Part shown: piece by piece, positions 8,503 to 16,398 of the stretch
How positions within the stretch are numbered: position 1 is the first letter of the stretch
Layout of the letters: every line of letters begins with the position of its first letter
Assembly: GCF_013155125.1 (NCBI RefSeq)
Contig: NZ_CP053564.1
Coordinates: 6,393,501-6,457,500, forward strand
DNA length: 64,000 nt
DNA from: Pseudonocardia broussonetiae
GTDB lineage: Bacteria; Actinomycetota; Actinomycetes; Mycobacteriales; Pseudonocardiaceae
Reading direction: 5' to 3'
Program-made: the position numbers and the translations under genes
The notes under the pieces: model-generated
The model's input: only the letters and a program-made list of their open reading frames with translations
Database searches by the model: none
Told to the model about the DNA's origin: nothing

Positions 8503-10854
8503 TCAGCCGTCGATGACCCCGAGCGCGCCGAGGACCTTCGTCGGGGTCAGCGGGGTCGCGGTGATCCGCTTCCCGCCGACCTGGGCGAAGGCGTCGTCGA
8601 GCGCGTTGAGCAGCGCGGCCGGGGCGAGCACGGTGCCGCCCTCGCCGACGCCCCGGGACCCGACCATCGTCGTGGTCTCGTACTCGAGGTGCACGATCTC
8701 GATCTCGGGCACCTCCGGCGCCGACGGCATGAGGTAGTCCATGAACGTCCCGGCGAGGTACTGCCCGTCGTCGCCGTAGGCGGAGTGCTCCAGCAGCATC
8801 CCGCCCAGGCCCATCGCGACGCCGCCGATCACCTGGCCGTCGACGACCGACGGGTTGATGATCCGCCCGCAGTCCTCGACGACGAGGTAGCGGGTGACCC
8901 CGATCCGGCCGGTCTCCTGGTCGACCTCGATCCAGCAGGCGTGGCTGCCCTGCCCCCAGCCGCCGTTCTCCCCGTCGTACTTCACGGTCGCCTCGAGGTC
9001 GAGATCGACGCCCTGCGGCATCATCCCGGGGGCCATGTAGCAGCCCATGGCCAGCTCAGCGAGCGCCACCTTCGACGCGGGCGCGCCCTTGACCGAGATC
9101 ACGGAGTCCTGGATCTGCAGGTCGTCCGGGTTGGCCTCGAGCATGTGCGCGGCGATGTCGAGTACCCGGCGCCGCACCTCGCGCGCCGCGACCATCGCGC
9201 CGCCGGTGGCCATCATCCCGGCCTTGCTGCCGCCGGTGCCGATCATGGTGAACACCGTGGCGTCGGTGTCGCCGAAGACGATCCGGACGTCGTCGTAGGC
9301 GACGCCCATCTCGTCGGCGATGACCTGGGCCAGCGTGGTCTCGTGGCCCTGGCCGTGCGGCACCTGGGTGGTGAAGGCCGTGACCTTGCCGTCCGGCTCG
9401 ATCCGCAGCCGCACCGGCTCGTGGCTGAACGGGAAGCCGATCAAGCCCCAGAACTCCGGGGTGCCGGGAGCGGGCTCGTAGAAGGTGCCCATGCCGAAGC
9501 CGAGCAGCCGGCCCTCGGCGCGCGCCCGCTCCTGCTCGGCCCGGATCTCGTCGAGGTCGATCATCTCGACGAGCCGGTCGAACGTCTCGGAGGCGGTGAC
9601 GCCCTCCATGACGAAGCCGGCGCCGCTGGTGACGGGCTGCTCGGTGACCGGGACGAGGTTGCGCTTGCGGACCTCGACCGGCGAGATCCCGACCTCCCGG
9701 GCGATCATGTCCATCATCCGCTCGCGGATCAGCGTCTCCACCGCCCACGGCCCGCGCAGCGAGATGTAGGAGGCCTTGTTGGTGCACGCCACCGTCGAGG
9801 AGAAGCGGTAGGCCGGCAGCCGGTAGGGACCGGGGAGCATGTAGCCGGCGATGTTGGTGACGACCGGGGCCGGCGGCATGATCGGGTAGGCCCCGTTGTT
9901 CATCACCATGCCCACGCGGAAGCCGAGCAGGGTCCCGTCGGCCTTGACGGCGGCCTCGATGGTGACCGACTCGTCGCGCGCGGCGCCCGCCGCGGTGAGG
10001 TTCTCGTTGCGGTCCTCGACCCACTTGAGCGAGGCGCCGAGGTGCTTGGCCGCCGCGCACAGGGCGACGTCCTCGCGGTAGATCGAGAACTTCAGGCCGA
10101 AGCTGCCGCCGATGTCGCTGGTGACGACCCGCATGAGGTTGATCGGCTGGTTGATGAAGCCCGAGAGCAGCAGCCGCAGCAGGTGCGTGGTCTGCGTGGA
10201 GGCCTCGTAGGTCAGCATCCCGGTGGAGCGGTCGAAGGTCGCCACCCCGCCGCGGCCCTCCATCGGGGCGCAGCCCCACCGGTGCTGGTCGATCCGGTCG
10301 GTCAGCACGTGGTCGGCCTCGGCGAACGCCGCGTCGATGTCGCCGTGCTCGATCTCGCCGGTGTGGATGACGTTGCCCGGCACGTCGTCGAACAGCAGCG
10401 GCGCGCCCTCGGCCAGCGCCTGCTCGGACGTCACGACCGGCGGGAGCGTCTCGTACTCGACCTCGATGAGGCCGGCGGCGTCCTCGGCGACGTACCGGTC
10501 GCTCGCGACGACGAGCGCCACCGGCTCCCCGACGTAGCGGACCTTGCCGGTGGCCAGCGCGGTGTAGGTGGGGCTCAGCAGGTTCGGGATCGGCGCGCCG
10601 AGGTTGAGGGGGTTGGTCAGGGCCGCCATCTCCTCGCCGGTGATGACGGCGACGACGCCCTCCACCTCGCGGGCCGCGGCCACGTCCATCCCGACGAGGC
10701 GCGCGTGCGCGACGGTGCTGCGGACGAAGTGGCAGGTGAGCGTGCCGCGCTCCTGCACGTCGTCGATGTAGCGCCCGGTGCCGGTCAGGATGCGGACGTC
10801 CTCGCGGCGCTTGACCCGGGCCCCGACGAACCCGCCCATGACGCTCGAGCTCAT
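8503..10854 (-). CDS. Molybdenum hydroxylase large subunit (xanthine dehydrogenase/CoxL family)
   Basis: 783 aa molybdopterin-cytosine-dinucleotide-binding subunit. The N-terminal aldehyde-oxidase hammerhead domain (VKRREDVRILTGTGRYIDD) is followed by the Mo-binding domains with PHGQGHETT and GTGGSKAG. The C-terminal GVGEGG carries the catalytic Glu. The active-site loop reads SYISLRGPW, not the AYxCSFR of form I CO dehydrogenase, so it is not a CO oxidiser; hydroxylation of a heterocycle, aldehyde or CoA ester is more likely. ATG 10854 overlaps the stop of the Fe-S subunit (ATGA). Order in the operon is FAD, Fe-S, Mo subunits. Confidence 0.92.
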   Translation of the reverse strand: MSSSVMGGFVGARVKRREDVRILTGTGRYIDDVQERGTLTCHFVRSTVAHARLVGMDVAAAREVEGVVAVITGEEMAALTNPLNLGAPIPNLLSPTYTALATGKVRYVGEPVALVVASDRYVAEDAAGLIEVEYETLPPVVTSEQALAEGAPLLFDDVPGNVIHTGEIEHGDIDAAFAEADHVLTDRIDQHRWGCAPMEGRGGVATFDRSTGMLTYEASTQTTHLLRLLLSGFINQPINLMRVVTSDIGGSFGLKFSIYREDVALCAAAKHLGASLKWVEDRNENLTAAGAARDESVTIEAAVKADGTLLGFRVGMVMNNGAYPIMPPAPVVTNIAGYMLPGPYRLPAYRFSSTVACTNKASYISLRGPWAVETLIRERMMDMIAREVGISPVEVRKRNLVPVTEQPVTSGAGFVMEGVTASETFDRLVEMIDLDEIRAEQERARAEGRLLGFGMGTFYEPAPGTPEFWGLIGFPFSHEPVRLRIEPDGKVTAFTTQVPHGQGHETTLAQVIADEMGVAYDDVRIVFGDTDATVFTMIGTGGSKAGMMATGGAMVAAREVRRRVLDIAAHMLEANPDDLQIQDSVISVKGAPASKVALAELAMGCYMAPGMMPQGVDLDLEATVKYDGENGGWGQGSHACWIEVDQETGRIGVTRYLVVEDCGRIINPSVVDGQVIGGVAMGLGGMLLEHSAYGDDGQYLAGTFMDYLMPSAPEVPEIEIVHLEYETTTMVGSRGVGEGGTVLAPAALLNALDDAFAQVGGKRITATPLTPTKVLGALGVIDG

Positions 10855-11369
10855 CGTGCCCCCTCCGTCGTGGTGGTGGCGGTCGCGGTGGCGGCGGTCA
10901 GCGCGGCCTCGGCCCCGTCGACGATCGCCTGGTAGCCCGAGCAGCGGCAGATGTTGCCCGAGAGCTCCTCGCGGATCTCGGTCCGCGAGCGGGGGCAGGG
11001 CCGCCCGGCCCGCGCGTCCTGCTCCAGGCCGTAGATCGTCATCACGAACCCGGGGGTGCAGAAGCCGCACTGGAAGGCGCCGCTCTCCCACAGCGCCGAC
11101 TGGACCGGGTGCATCTCCCCCGGCTCGGCGATGCCCTCCACCGTGGTGACCTCGTGGCCGTCGGCGTGCACGGCCAGCGCCAGGCACGAGCGGACGGTGT
11201 CGCCGTCGAGCAGGACGGTGCACGCCCCGCAGACGCCGTGCTCGCACCCGAGGTGCGTGGCCGTCAGGCCCAGGTCCTGGCGCAGGAAGTCGGCCAGCGT
11301 GCGCCGCGGCTCGACCGTGGCCGTGCGGACCGCCCCGTTGACGGTCACCGTGATCTCCCGGTGGCTCAC
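10851..11369 (-). CDS. Molybdenum hydroxylase [2Fe-2S] subunit (CoxS type)
   Basis: 172 aa. The N-terminal plant-type ferredoxin domain has CEHGVCGACTVLLDG with its distal Cys in VRSCLALA. The C-terminal four-helix domain has the second cluster motifs CGFCTPG and CRCSGY. It passes electrons from the Mo site to the FAD subunit. GTG 11369 is chosen because AGGGGG lies five bases upstream and the GTGA overlap with the FAD-subunit stop gives tight coupling. The C-terminal TATATATTTT tract is a low-complexity tail. It needs the MCD-cofactor and sulfuration machinery, which is not in this window. Confidence 0.93.
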   Translation of the reverse strand: MSHREITVTVNGAVRTATVEPRRTLADFLRQDLGLTATHLGCEHGVCGACTVLLDGDTVRSCLALAVHADGHEVTTVEGIAEPGEMHPVQSALWESGAFQCGFCTPGFVMTIYGLEQDARAGRPCPRSRTEIREELSGNICRCSGYQAIVDGAEAALTAATATATTTTEGAR

Positions 11370-12244
11370 CGGTTCCCCCTCGCTCGGTCGGTGGCGGTCC
11401 CGAGGGCCCGCCGGACGAGCACGCCTGCGACGTGCTTGCGGTAGGCGCCGGACGCGTGGACGTCCGTCGCCGGGTGGAGCGCTGCGGACGTGGCCGCGGC
11501 GGCCGCGGCGAAGGCGTCGTCGCCCGGCGCCGCCCCGCGCAGCCCGGCCTCGGCCCCGGTCGCCCGCACGGGCGTGAGCCCGACACCGGAGACCGCGATC
11601 CGCGCCTCGGCGATCACGTCGCCCTCGAGGCGCACGTGGGCGGCGACACCGGCCATCGCGAAGTCGCCGTGCCGCCGCGCGACCTCGACGAACGCCGCTC
11701 CGCACCCGGGCCCGTCGACCGGGAACCGGACCGCGGTGAGCACCTCGTCCTCCGACAGCGCGGTGGACAGGAACCCGTCGAAGAAGTCCGAGGCGGCGAC
11801 GGTCCGCTCGCCCCCCGGGCCCTGGGCCACCATCCGGGCGTCGAGGCAGAGCGCCACGGCGGGCATCTCGGCCGCCGGGTCGGCGTGCGCGATGCTCCCG
11901 CCGATCGTCCCGCGGTTGCGGATGGCCGGGTGCCCGACGAGGCCCAGCGCCTCGACGACGAGCGGGACCGCGGCGGCCACGTCGGCGGACCGCTCGGCCG
12001 TCCGCTGGCGGCACAGTGCGCCGATGGTGAGCGTGCTGCCGTCGCGGGAGATGTCGGACATCCCGCCGACCGCGTTGAGGTCCACCACGTGCAACGGCTG
12101 GCTCAGCCTCAGGTTGAGCAGGGGCATCAGGCTCTGACCACCCGCCATGACCTTGGCGTCACCGGGGTCGTCGAGCCCAGAGAGGATCTTCACGGCTTCG
12201 TCGACCGAGGTCGGGGCCCAGTACTCGAAAGGTGCCGGCTTCAT
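11366..12244 (-). CDS. Molybdenum hydroxylase FAD-binding subunit (CoxM type)
   Basis: 292 aa, vanillyl-alcohol-oxidase-type FAD fold. The two family motifs are AGGQSLMPLL (residues about 35-44) and TIGGSIAHADPAAEMP (about 110-125). It transfers electrons from the Fe-S subunit to an acceptor. It is the first gene of the leftward three-gene operon; ATG 12244 is preceded by AAGGGGGAG. Its promoter region carries one of the TGATAAC elements, so it may share a regulator with the P450, SnoaL/CMD and TRAP genes. Confidence 0.93.
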   Translation of the reverse strand: MKPAPFEYWAPTSVDEAVKILSGLDDPGDAKVMAGGQSLMPLLNLRLSQPLHVVDLNAVGGMSDISRDGSTLTIGALCRQRTAERSADVAAAVPLVVEALGLVGHPAIRNRGTIGGSIAHADPAAEMPAVALCLDARMVAQGPGGERTVAASDFFDGFLSTALSEDEVLTAVRFPVDGPGCGAAFVEVARRHGDFAMAGVAAHVRLEGDVIAEARIAVSGVGLTPVRATGAEAGLRGAAPGDDAFAAAAAATSAALHPATDVHASGAYRKHVAGVLVRRALGTATDRARGNR

Positions 12245-12270
12245 CGCTCCCCCTTCCGAGGGGTGAATGC

Positions 12271-12317
12271 TTGATAACGATGAACCTAGAATCTCGGGTC
12301 CGGGAGCCGTGTGTCAA
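12271..12317 (-). promoter_or_regulatory. Promoter and putative operator of the Mo-hydroxylase operon
   Basis: On the minus strand TTGACA (12312-12317) is followed at 18 bp by GATTCT. TTGATAACGATGAAC at 12271-12285 would cover the start point and shares TGATAACNATNNAC with elements at 13.78 and 20.67 kb, a good position for a repressor. Confidence 0.45.
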
Positions 12318-12331
12318 GCGTCACGGGCTCC
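12303..12331 (-). terminator. Hairpin downstream of the SDR gene
   Basis: GGAGCCGTG (12303-12311) pairs with CACGGGCTCC (12322-12331) with one bulged G. It lies between the leftward SDR's stop and the promoter of the Mo-hydroxylase operon, and overlaps that promoter's -35. Confidence 0.45.
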
Positions 12332-12377
12332 TGCGTCGCCCACCGGGGACCTCGTCGCGCCGGCGCCGGGCGCCCGG

Positions 12378-13205
12378 TCACTCCGCGACGCGCGGCACGC
12401 CCGGCCGGGGCAGGATGTCGATCATCATCTGCATCATGCCGCCGTCCGCCTCGAGGTTCTGGCCGTTGACGAAGCCCGCGGCGTCGCTGAGCAGGAAGGC
12501 GATCACGCCAGCCACCTCGGCGGGGTCCCCGATGCGCCTGCTGGCGACCATCTCGAGCCTGCGCCGCAGTGCGTCGGGGTCGGAGTTGAACCGCTCCGCC
12601 ATCGGGGTGCGCATGATGCCCGGACTCACCGCGTTGCTGCGGATGCCCCGCGGACCCCACTCGACCGCCATCTGCCGGGCGAACATGATCGCCGCGGCCT
12701 TGCTCGGCGAGTAGGAGCCGGCGCGCGCCTCGGGCACCGTCCCGGCCACCGAGGAGATCGTGACGATGCTCCCGCTGCGCTGCGCGAGCATCGGCGCCCC
12801 GAAGTGCTTGGTGCACAGGAACAGCCCGCGGGCGTTGACCGCCATGACCCGGTCCCACTCGGCGACGTCGAGGTCCTCCAGGCGGGCCCAGCTGATCACG
12901 CCGGCGTTGTTGACCAGGCCGTCGACCGTGCCGAAGTGCTCCACGGTCTGCGCGGCCGCCGCCGCGACCGACCCCTCCTCGGCGACGTCGGCCTCGACGG
13001 CCAGTGCGCGCCCGCCCGCGTCGGCGACCTCCGTCGCGACGCGCTTCGCCGCCCCGGCGTCGACGTCGAGCACCACGACCGATGCGCCGAGCCCGGAGAG
13101 GACGTGCGCCGTGCTCTCCCCGAGGCCCTGCCCCGCCCCGGTGACGACGACGACCCGGCCCTCGAGCGTGACCAGGGGGGTGCCGCTCGCGTCCTGCTGC
13201 GCCAT
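12378..13205 (-). CDS. SDR-family oxidoreductase
   Basis: 275 aa classical SDR. TGAGQGLG binds the cofactor, with Asp (VVLDVD) after beta-2 favouring NAD. NNAG is at beta-4, the catalytic residues are in SYSPSK, and the C-terminal GQNLEADGG is typical. ATG 13205 has GAGGAG seven bases upstream; longer in-frame starts would run through the adjacent CMD gene in another frame and are rejected. It lies 35 bases downstream of the CMD-family gene and probably shares its transcript. Substrate likely a hydroxylated pathway intermediate. Confidence 0.9.
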   Translation of the reverse strand: MAQQDASGTPLVTLEGRVVVVTGAGQGLGESTAHVLSGLGASVVVLDVDAGAAKRVATEVADAGGRALAVEADVAEEGSVAAAAAQTVEHFGTVDGLVNNAGVISWARLEDLDVAEWDRVMAVNARGLFLCTKHFGAPMLAQRSGSIVTISSVAGTVPEARAGSYSPSKAAAIMFARQMAVEWGPRGIRSNAVSPGIMRTPMAERFNSDPDALRRRLEMVASRRIGDPAEVAGVIAFLLSDAAGFVNGQNLEADGGMMQMMIDILPRPGVPRVAE

Positions 13206-13240
13206 GCGTGCTCCTCGGTGAGGTGTTCGGTGGGTGCCGC

Positions 13241-13741
13241 TCAGGGTGCGACAGGTGTGGGCGGCGCGAGGCGCACCGGGCAGGACGTCGAGAGGTCGAG
13301 CACCGCGTTGACCCGGCCCAGCGCGAGCCACTTGGCCGCCGACACCGTCAGCACGACGACCTCCTGCGGGCTGAGCCCGGCCCGCACCCGCGCCCAGAAG
13401 GCGTCGTCGAAGGCGTCGGCACCCGCGACGAACCGCTCGGCGAACTCGATCGCGAGCACCTCCGGGGCGGAGTAGCGGTGGCGCTGCGCGGGGTCCCCGA
13501 CGCCGGCGTAGAAGTCCTCGTCCATCCCGTGCGCGGCCATGTCGTCCACGCGGGTCTCCCGGCAGACGACGCAGCCGTTGAGCTCGGCGATGCGCATCCG
13601 AGCGGCCTCGGCCACGCGGACCGGGAGCACGGCGCACTCCTGCACCGCCCGGCTGAACCCGTCGGTCGCCGGGCCCAGCTCCGGGACGAGCTCCCACAGC
13701 GGGGCGCGACCGTCCCCGGCCGGCAGTGCGATGCGGTCCAC
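13241..13741 (-). CDS. Carboxymuconolactone decarboxylase / AhpD-family protein
   Basis: 166 aa all-helical AhpD-like protein. The CMD core has NGCVVCRETR, a CxxC pair as in the alkylhydroperoxidase AhpD, followed by the usual HG; a proton-relay Glu is plausible. Such proteins in catabolic islands are often peroxide-linked or decarboxylase-like and rarely tested. GTG 13741 is chosen because GAGGAGG lies just upstream, though only four bases away. It is divergent from the SnoaL-like gene and is the first gene of a leftward pair with the SDR. Confidence 0.82.
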   Translation of the reverse strand: MDRIALPAGDGRAPLWELVPELGPATDGFSRAVQECAVLPVRVAEAARMRIAELNGCVVCRETRVDDMAAHGMDEDFYAGVGDPAQRHRYSAPEVLAIEFAERFVAGADAFDDAFWARVRAGLSPQEVVVLTVSAAKWLALGRVNAVLDLSTSCPVRLAPPTPVAP

Positions 13742-13779
13742 GTCGCCTCCTCGCCGGCGGCTCCGTCGCCGCCAATTCC

Positions 13780-13813
13780 TGTATATCGTTATCAGCGCAG
13801 AGCGAGGTGTCAA
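13780..13813. promoter_or_regulatory. Divergent promoter with TGATAAC-type element
   Basis: On the minus strand a perfect TTGACA (complement of 13808-13813) is followed by AACGAT/TAACGA at 16-17 bp for the CMD gene. The same stretch read leftward is CTGATAACGATATAC, matching the elements at 12271 and 20667. AGGAGGAGG at 13821 serves the rightward SnoaL-like gene. Confidence 0.5.
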
Positions 13814-13834
13814 CCCTCGCAGGAGGAGGTTCCC

Positions 13835-14407
13835 GTGACCGTCGACGACGCCGGACTGCGCCGCCTGCTGGACCGCGCCGAGATCCACGACGTCCTGATG
13901 CGCTACTGCCGCGGCGTCGACCGCGGCGACGCGGACCTGGTGCGCTCGGCCTACCACGAGGGCTCGTGGGACGACCACGGCTACTGGACGGGACCCGGCG
14001 AGGAGTTCGGCGACTTCATCGTCGAGCGGCTCACCGGCGCCACGCTCCGGACCACCCACGCCGTTGCGAACGAGCTGATCGAGCTCGACGGCGACTCCGC
14101 GCACGTCGAGACCTACGTCTTCGCCCACCTCTGGCGGGCGGACGGTGACGGCGACGGCGACGGCGGCGGCGGCGGCGGCGAGTCCCTCGACCTCTTCGCC
14201 GGCCGCTACGTCGACCGCTTCGAGCGCCGCGACGGCCGGTGGCGGATCGCGCGGCGCACCGTCGTGCACGACTGGAGCTGCACGCCGCAGGTGCTGCCGC
14301 CCGCGCTCGGCCTGCCCCTCGACGCGTTCGTGCAGGGCAGGCGCGACCACGGCGACCTCGCCCTCGACCCGGCCCGCCACCGCGAGCCCACCCACGACCA
14401 CGGCTGA
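13835..14407 (+). CDS. SnoaL-like / nuclear transport factor 2-fold protein
   Basis: 190 aa with the NTF2-like cone fold seen in SnoaL polyketide cyclases, ketosteroid isomerases and ring-hydroxylating dioxygenase beta subunits. IHDVLMRYCRGVDRGD opens the domain and RYVDRFERRDGRWRIARR closes it, both typical. A low-complexity Asp/Gly tract (GDGDGDGGGGGG, near residue 108) sits in a loop and comes from a GGC/GAC codon repeat. GTG 13835 follows AGGAGGAGG. It could isomerise or dehydrate an intermediate. The gene ends three bases before the convergent flavoprotein. Confidence 0.82.
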   Translation: MTVDDAGLRRLLDRAEIHDVLMRYCRGVDRGDADLVRSAYHEGSWDDHGYWTGPGEEFGDFIVERLTGATLRTTHAVANELIELDGDSAHVETYVFAHLWRADGDGDGDGGGGGGESLDLFAGRYVDRFERRDGRWRIARRTVVHDWSCTPQVLPPALGLPLDAFVQGRRDHGDLALDPARHREPTHDHG

Positions 14408-14410
14408 CCC

Positions 14411-16354
14411 CTACAGCCCGCGACCGGCCCGCTGCCCCTCGCGGACGGCCTCGGTGATCGTGCGCGGCGCCACGCAGTCCCCCGCCGCGACGACCTGCAC
14501 CCCGCGCCCTGCGAGCTCGGCGGTGAGCCGGTCGCGGACGCGGTTGCCCGCGGCCAGCACCACGGCGTCGGCGGGCCGCTCCAGCTCGACGTCGGTGAGC
14601 GTGTCGCGCAGGGCGACGCCCGTCGCGGTGACCTCCACGGCGGCCACGTGCGGGAGGAACTCGACCCCCTTGCGCGCCAGGCGCCGGTGCATCCGGACGA
14701 CGGTCGAGGAGTCGAGGTTGGCCCCGGCGGAGAGCCGCGGCGTCGCCACGACGACCCGGGCACCGCGGTCGGCCAGGACCTCGGCCGGGAGGTAGGCCGG
14801 GAAGTGCCCGACCTCGTCGACGACGACCACGGACCTCCCGGTCCAGTCCCCGTCGGCGGCGACGGCCTCCTCCGGCGTCAGGACCGGGGTTCCGGCGTGC
14901 GGGATCGACGGCGGCCGCGGCACGGAGCCGGTGGCGACCACGACGGTGCCGAAGCCCTCGTCGCCGAGCAGGTCGGCGGTGGCCTCGGTGCCCAGCCGCA
15001 CCTCCACGCCCAGCCGGCCGAGCTCGGCGGCCTGGAACTCGACGATCCCGGCGAGCTCGCGGCGGGCCTCGACGGCGGACGCCGTCACGACCTGCCCGCC
15101 GAGCCGTCCGGCGCTCTCGAACAGCACCACCTCGTGGCCGCGGCGGGCCGCGGTCAGGGCGGCCTCCATCCCCGCGGGCCCGCCCCCCACGACCGCCACG
15201 CGGCGGGGCTCGGCGGCGGGCCGCTCGGTGCCCTCCCCCAGCTCGGCCTCGTGCCCGACCGCGGGGTTGACGGTGCAGGTCAGGGCGCGGTTCGTGTAGA
15301 GGTTGCCGAAGCAGCCCTGGTTGCAGCCGATGCAGGGCCGCACCGTCTCGGGAGCCGTCAGGCTCTTGATCACCCACTGCGGGTCGGCGATCTGCGCCCG
15401 CGCCACCGCCACCGCGTCGGCCGAGCCGTCGGCGAGGACCCGCTCGGCGGACGCGGCGTGCGTGATCCGGCCGACGGCGATCACCGGCGTCGACACGACC
15501 TTCTTGATCGCCGCCGCCAGGTCGACGAAGACGCGGTGCTCGACGTCCATCGGCGGCACGATCATCTCGTTGTGCGCGGAGGTGCCGGCCGTGACGCTGA
15601 TGTAGTCGACGAGCCCGGTGGCCTCGACGCGCCGCGCCACCTCCACGTAGTCGTCGGAGGTGAGGCCGTCCTCGCGGAGGTCGCTGCCGTTGAGCCGGAC
15701 GCCGACCACCCGCTCGTCGCCGAACCCGGCGCGGACCCGCCTGATCGCCTCGAGCAGGAAGCGGATGCGGTTGTCGGGGGAACCGCCCCAGCGGTCGGTC
15801 CGGCGGTTGTTCACCGGGGACAGGAACTGGGCCGGCAGGTACTCGTGGGCCGAGTGCACCTCGACGCCGTCCACGCGCGAGCGGGCGACCACGGCGGCCG
15901 TCGCCTCGTAGCCGTCGAGCAGCTCCTCGATCTCCGCCTCGGTCATGGCGTGCGGGATCTCCGGGGAGATCGCGCTGCGCACGTCCGAGGGCGCCCACAG
16001 CGCGTGCTGGGTGTCGAGCGAGCCCATGCGCGACCCGCTGTGCGCGAGCTGCACCCACGCCTTGCAGCCGTGCTCGTGCAGCCCGTCGGCGAGCCGGTCC
16101 AGCGACGGGACGATGGCCTCGTCGTAGGCGAGCAGGTACTCGGGGAACTTGGGCGCGGTCGGGTGCACCGCGACGCCCTCCACCACGACGGCCCCGACCC
16201 CGCCCTTCGCGCGTTCCAGGTAGTAGCGGTGCATCCGGTCGCCGACGACGCCGTCGCGCGACATCACCGTCTGGTGCCCCGGGAAGACCGTGCGGTTCTT
16301 GAGCTCGAGCCGTCCGCGGACCAGCGGCGACCCGAGGAGCGTGGGGATCGGCAT
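14411..16354 (-). CDS. OYE-type Fe-S flavoprotein (2,4-dienoyl-CoA reductase-like)
   Basis: 647 aa with two parts. The N-terminal old-yellow-enzyme FMN barrel has NRTVFPGHQT and DGVEVHSAHEYLPAQFLSP. A 4Fe-4S motif, C-IG-C-NQG-C with a distal Cys in ALTC, follows, then a C-terminal FAD/NAD(P) module with VVGGGPAGMEAA. This is the layout of 2,4-dienoyl-CoA reductase FadH, trimethylamine dehydrogenase and bile-acid enzymes such as BaiCD. It would reduce a conjugated enone or dienoyl-CoA. ATG 16354 has GAGGAG upstream. It is the last gene of a leftward run with the ketosteroid-dehydrogenase-like flavoprotein, ligase and hydratase. Confidence 0.9.
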   Translation of the reverse strand: MPIPTLLGSPLVRGRLELKNRTVFPGHQTVMSRDGVVGDRMHRYYLERAKGGVGAVVVEGVAVHPTAPKFPEYLLAYDEAIVPSLDRLADGLHEHGCKAWVQLAHSGSRMGSLDTQHALWAPSDVRSAISPEIPHAMTEAEIEELLDGYEATAAVVARSRVDGVEVHSAHEYLPAQFLSPVNNRRTDRWGGSPDNRIRFLLEAIRRVRAGFGDERVVGVRLNGSDLREDGLTSDDYVEVARRVEATGLVDYISVTAGTSAHNEMIVPPMDVEHRVFVDLAAAIKKVVSTPVIAVGRITHAASAERVLADGSADAVAVARAQIADPQWVIKSLTAPETVRPCIGCNQGCFGNLYTNRALTCTVNPAVGHEAELGEGTERPAAEPRRVAVVGGGPAGMEAALTAARRGHEVVLFESAGRLGGQVVTASAVEARRELAGIVEFQAAELGRLGVEVRLGTEATADLLGDEGFGTVVVATGSVPRPPSIPHAGTPVLTPEEAVAADGDWTGRSVVVVDEVGHFPAYLPAEVLADRGARVVVATPRLSAGANLDSSTVVRMHRRLARKGVEFLPHVAAVEVTATGVALRDTLTDVELERPADAVVLAAGNRVRDRLTAELAGRGVQVVAAGDCVAPRTITEAVREGQRAGRGL

Positions 16355-16398
16355 GGACTGACTCCTCGTGGTGGTGGGGTGCGGCTCAGGAGGACGGC

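Noticed and set aside
8503..12244. Aerobic CO dehydrogenase
   Set aside because: The gene order fits but the large subunit lacks the AYxCSFR loop of form I CODH.
14402..14418. Small hairpin GGCTG-N7-CAGCC at a convergent junction as a terminator
   Set aside because: Only five base pairs; too weak to call as a feature on its own.
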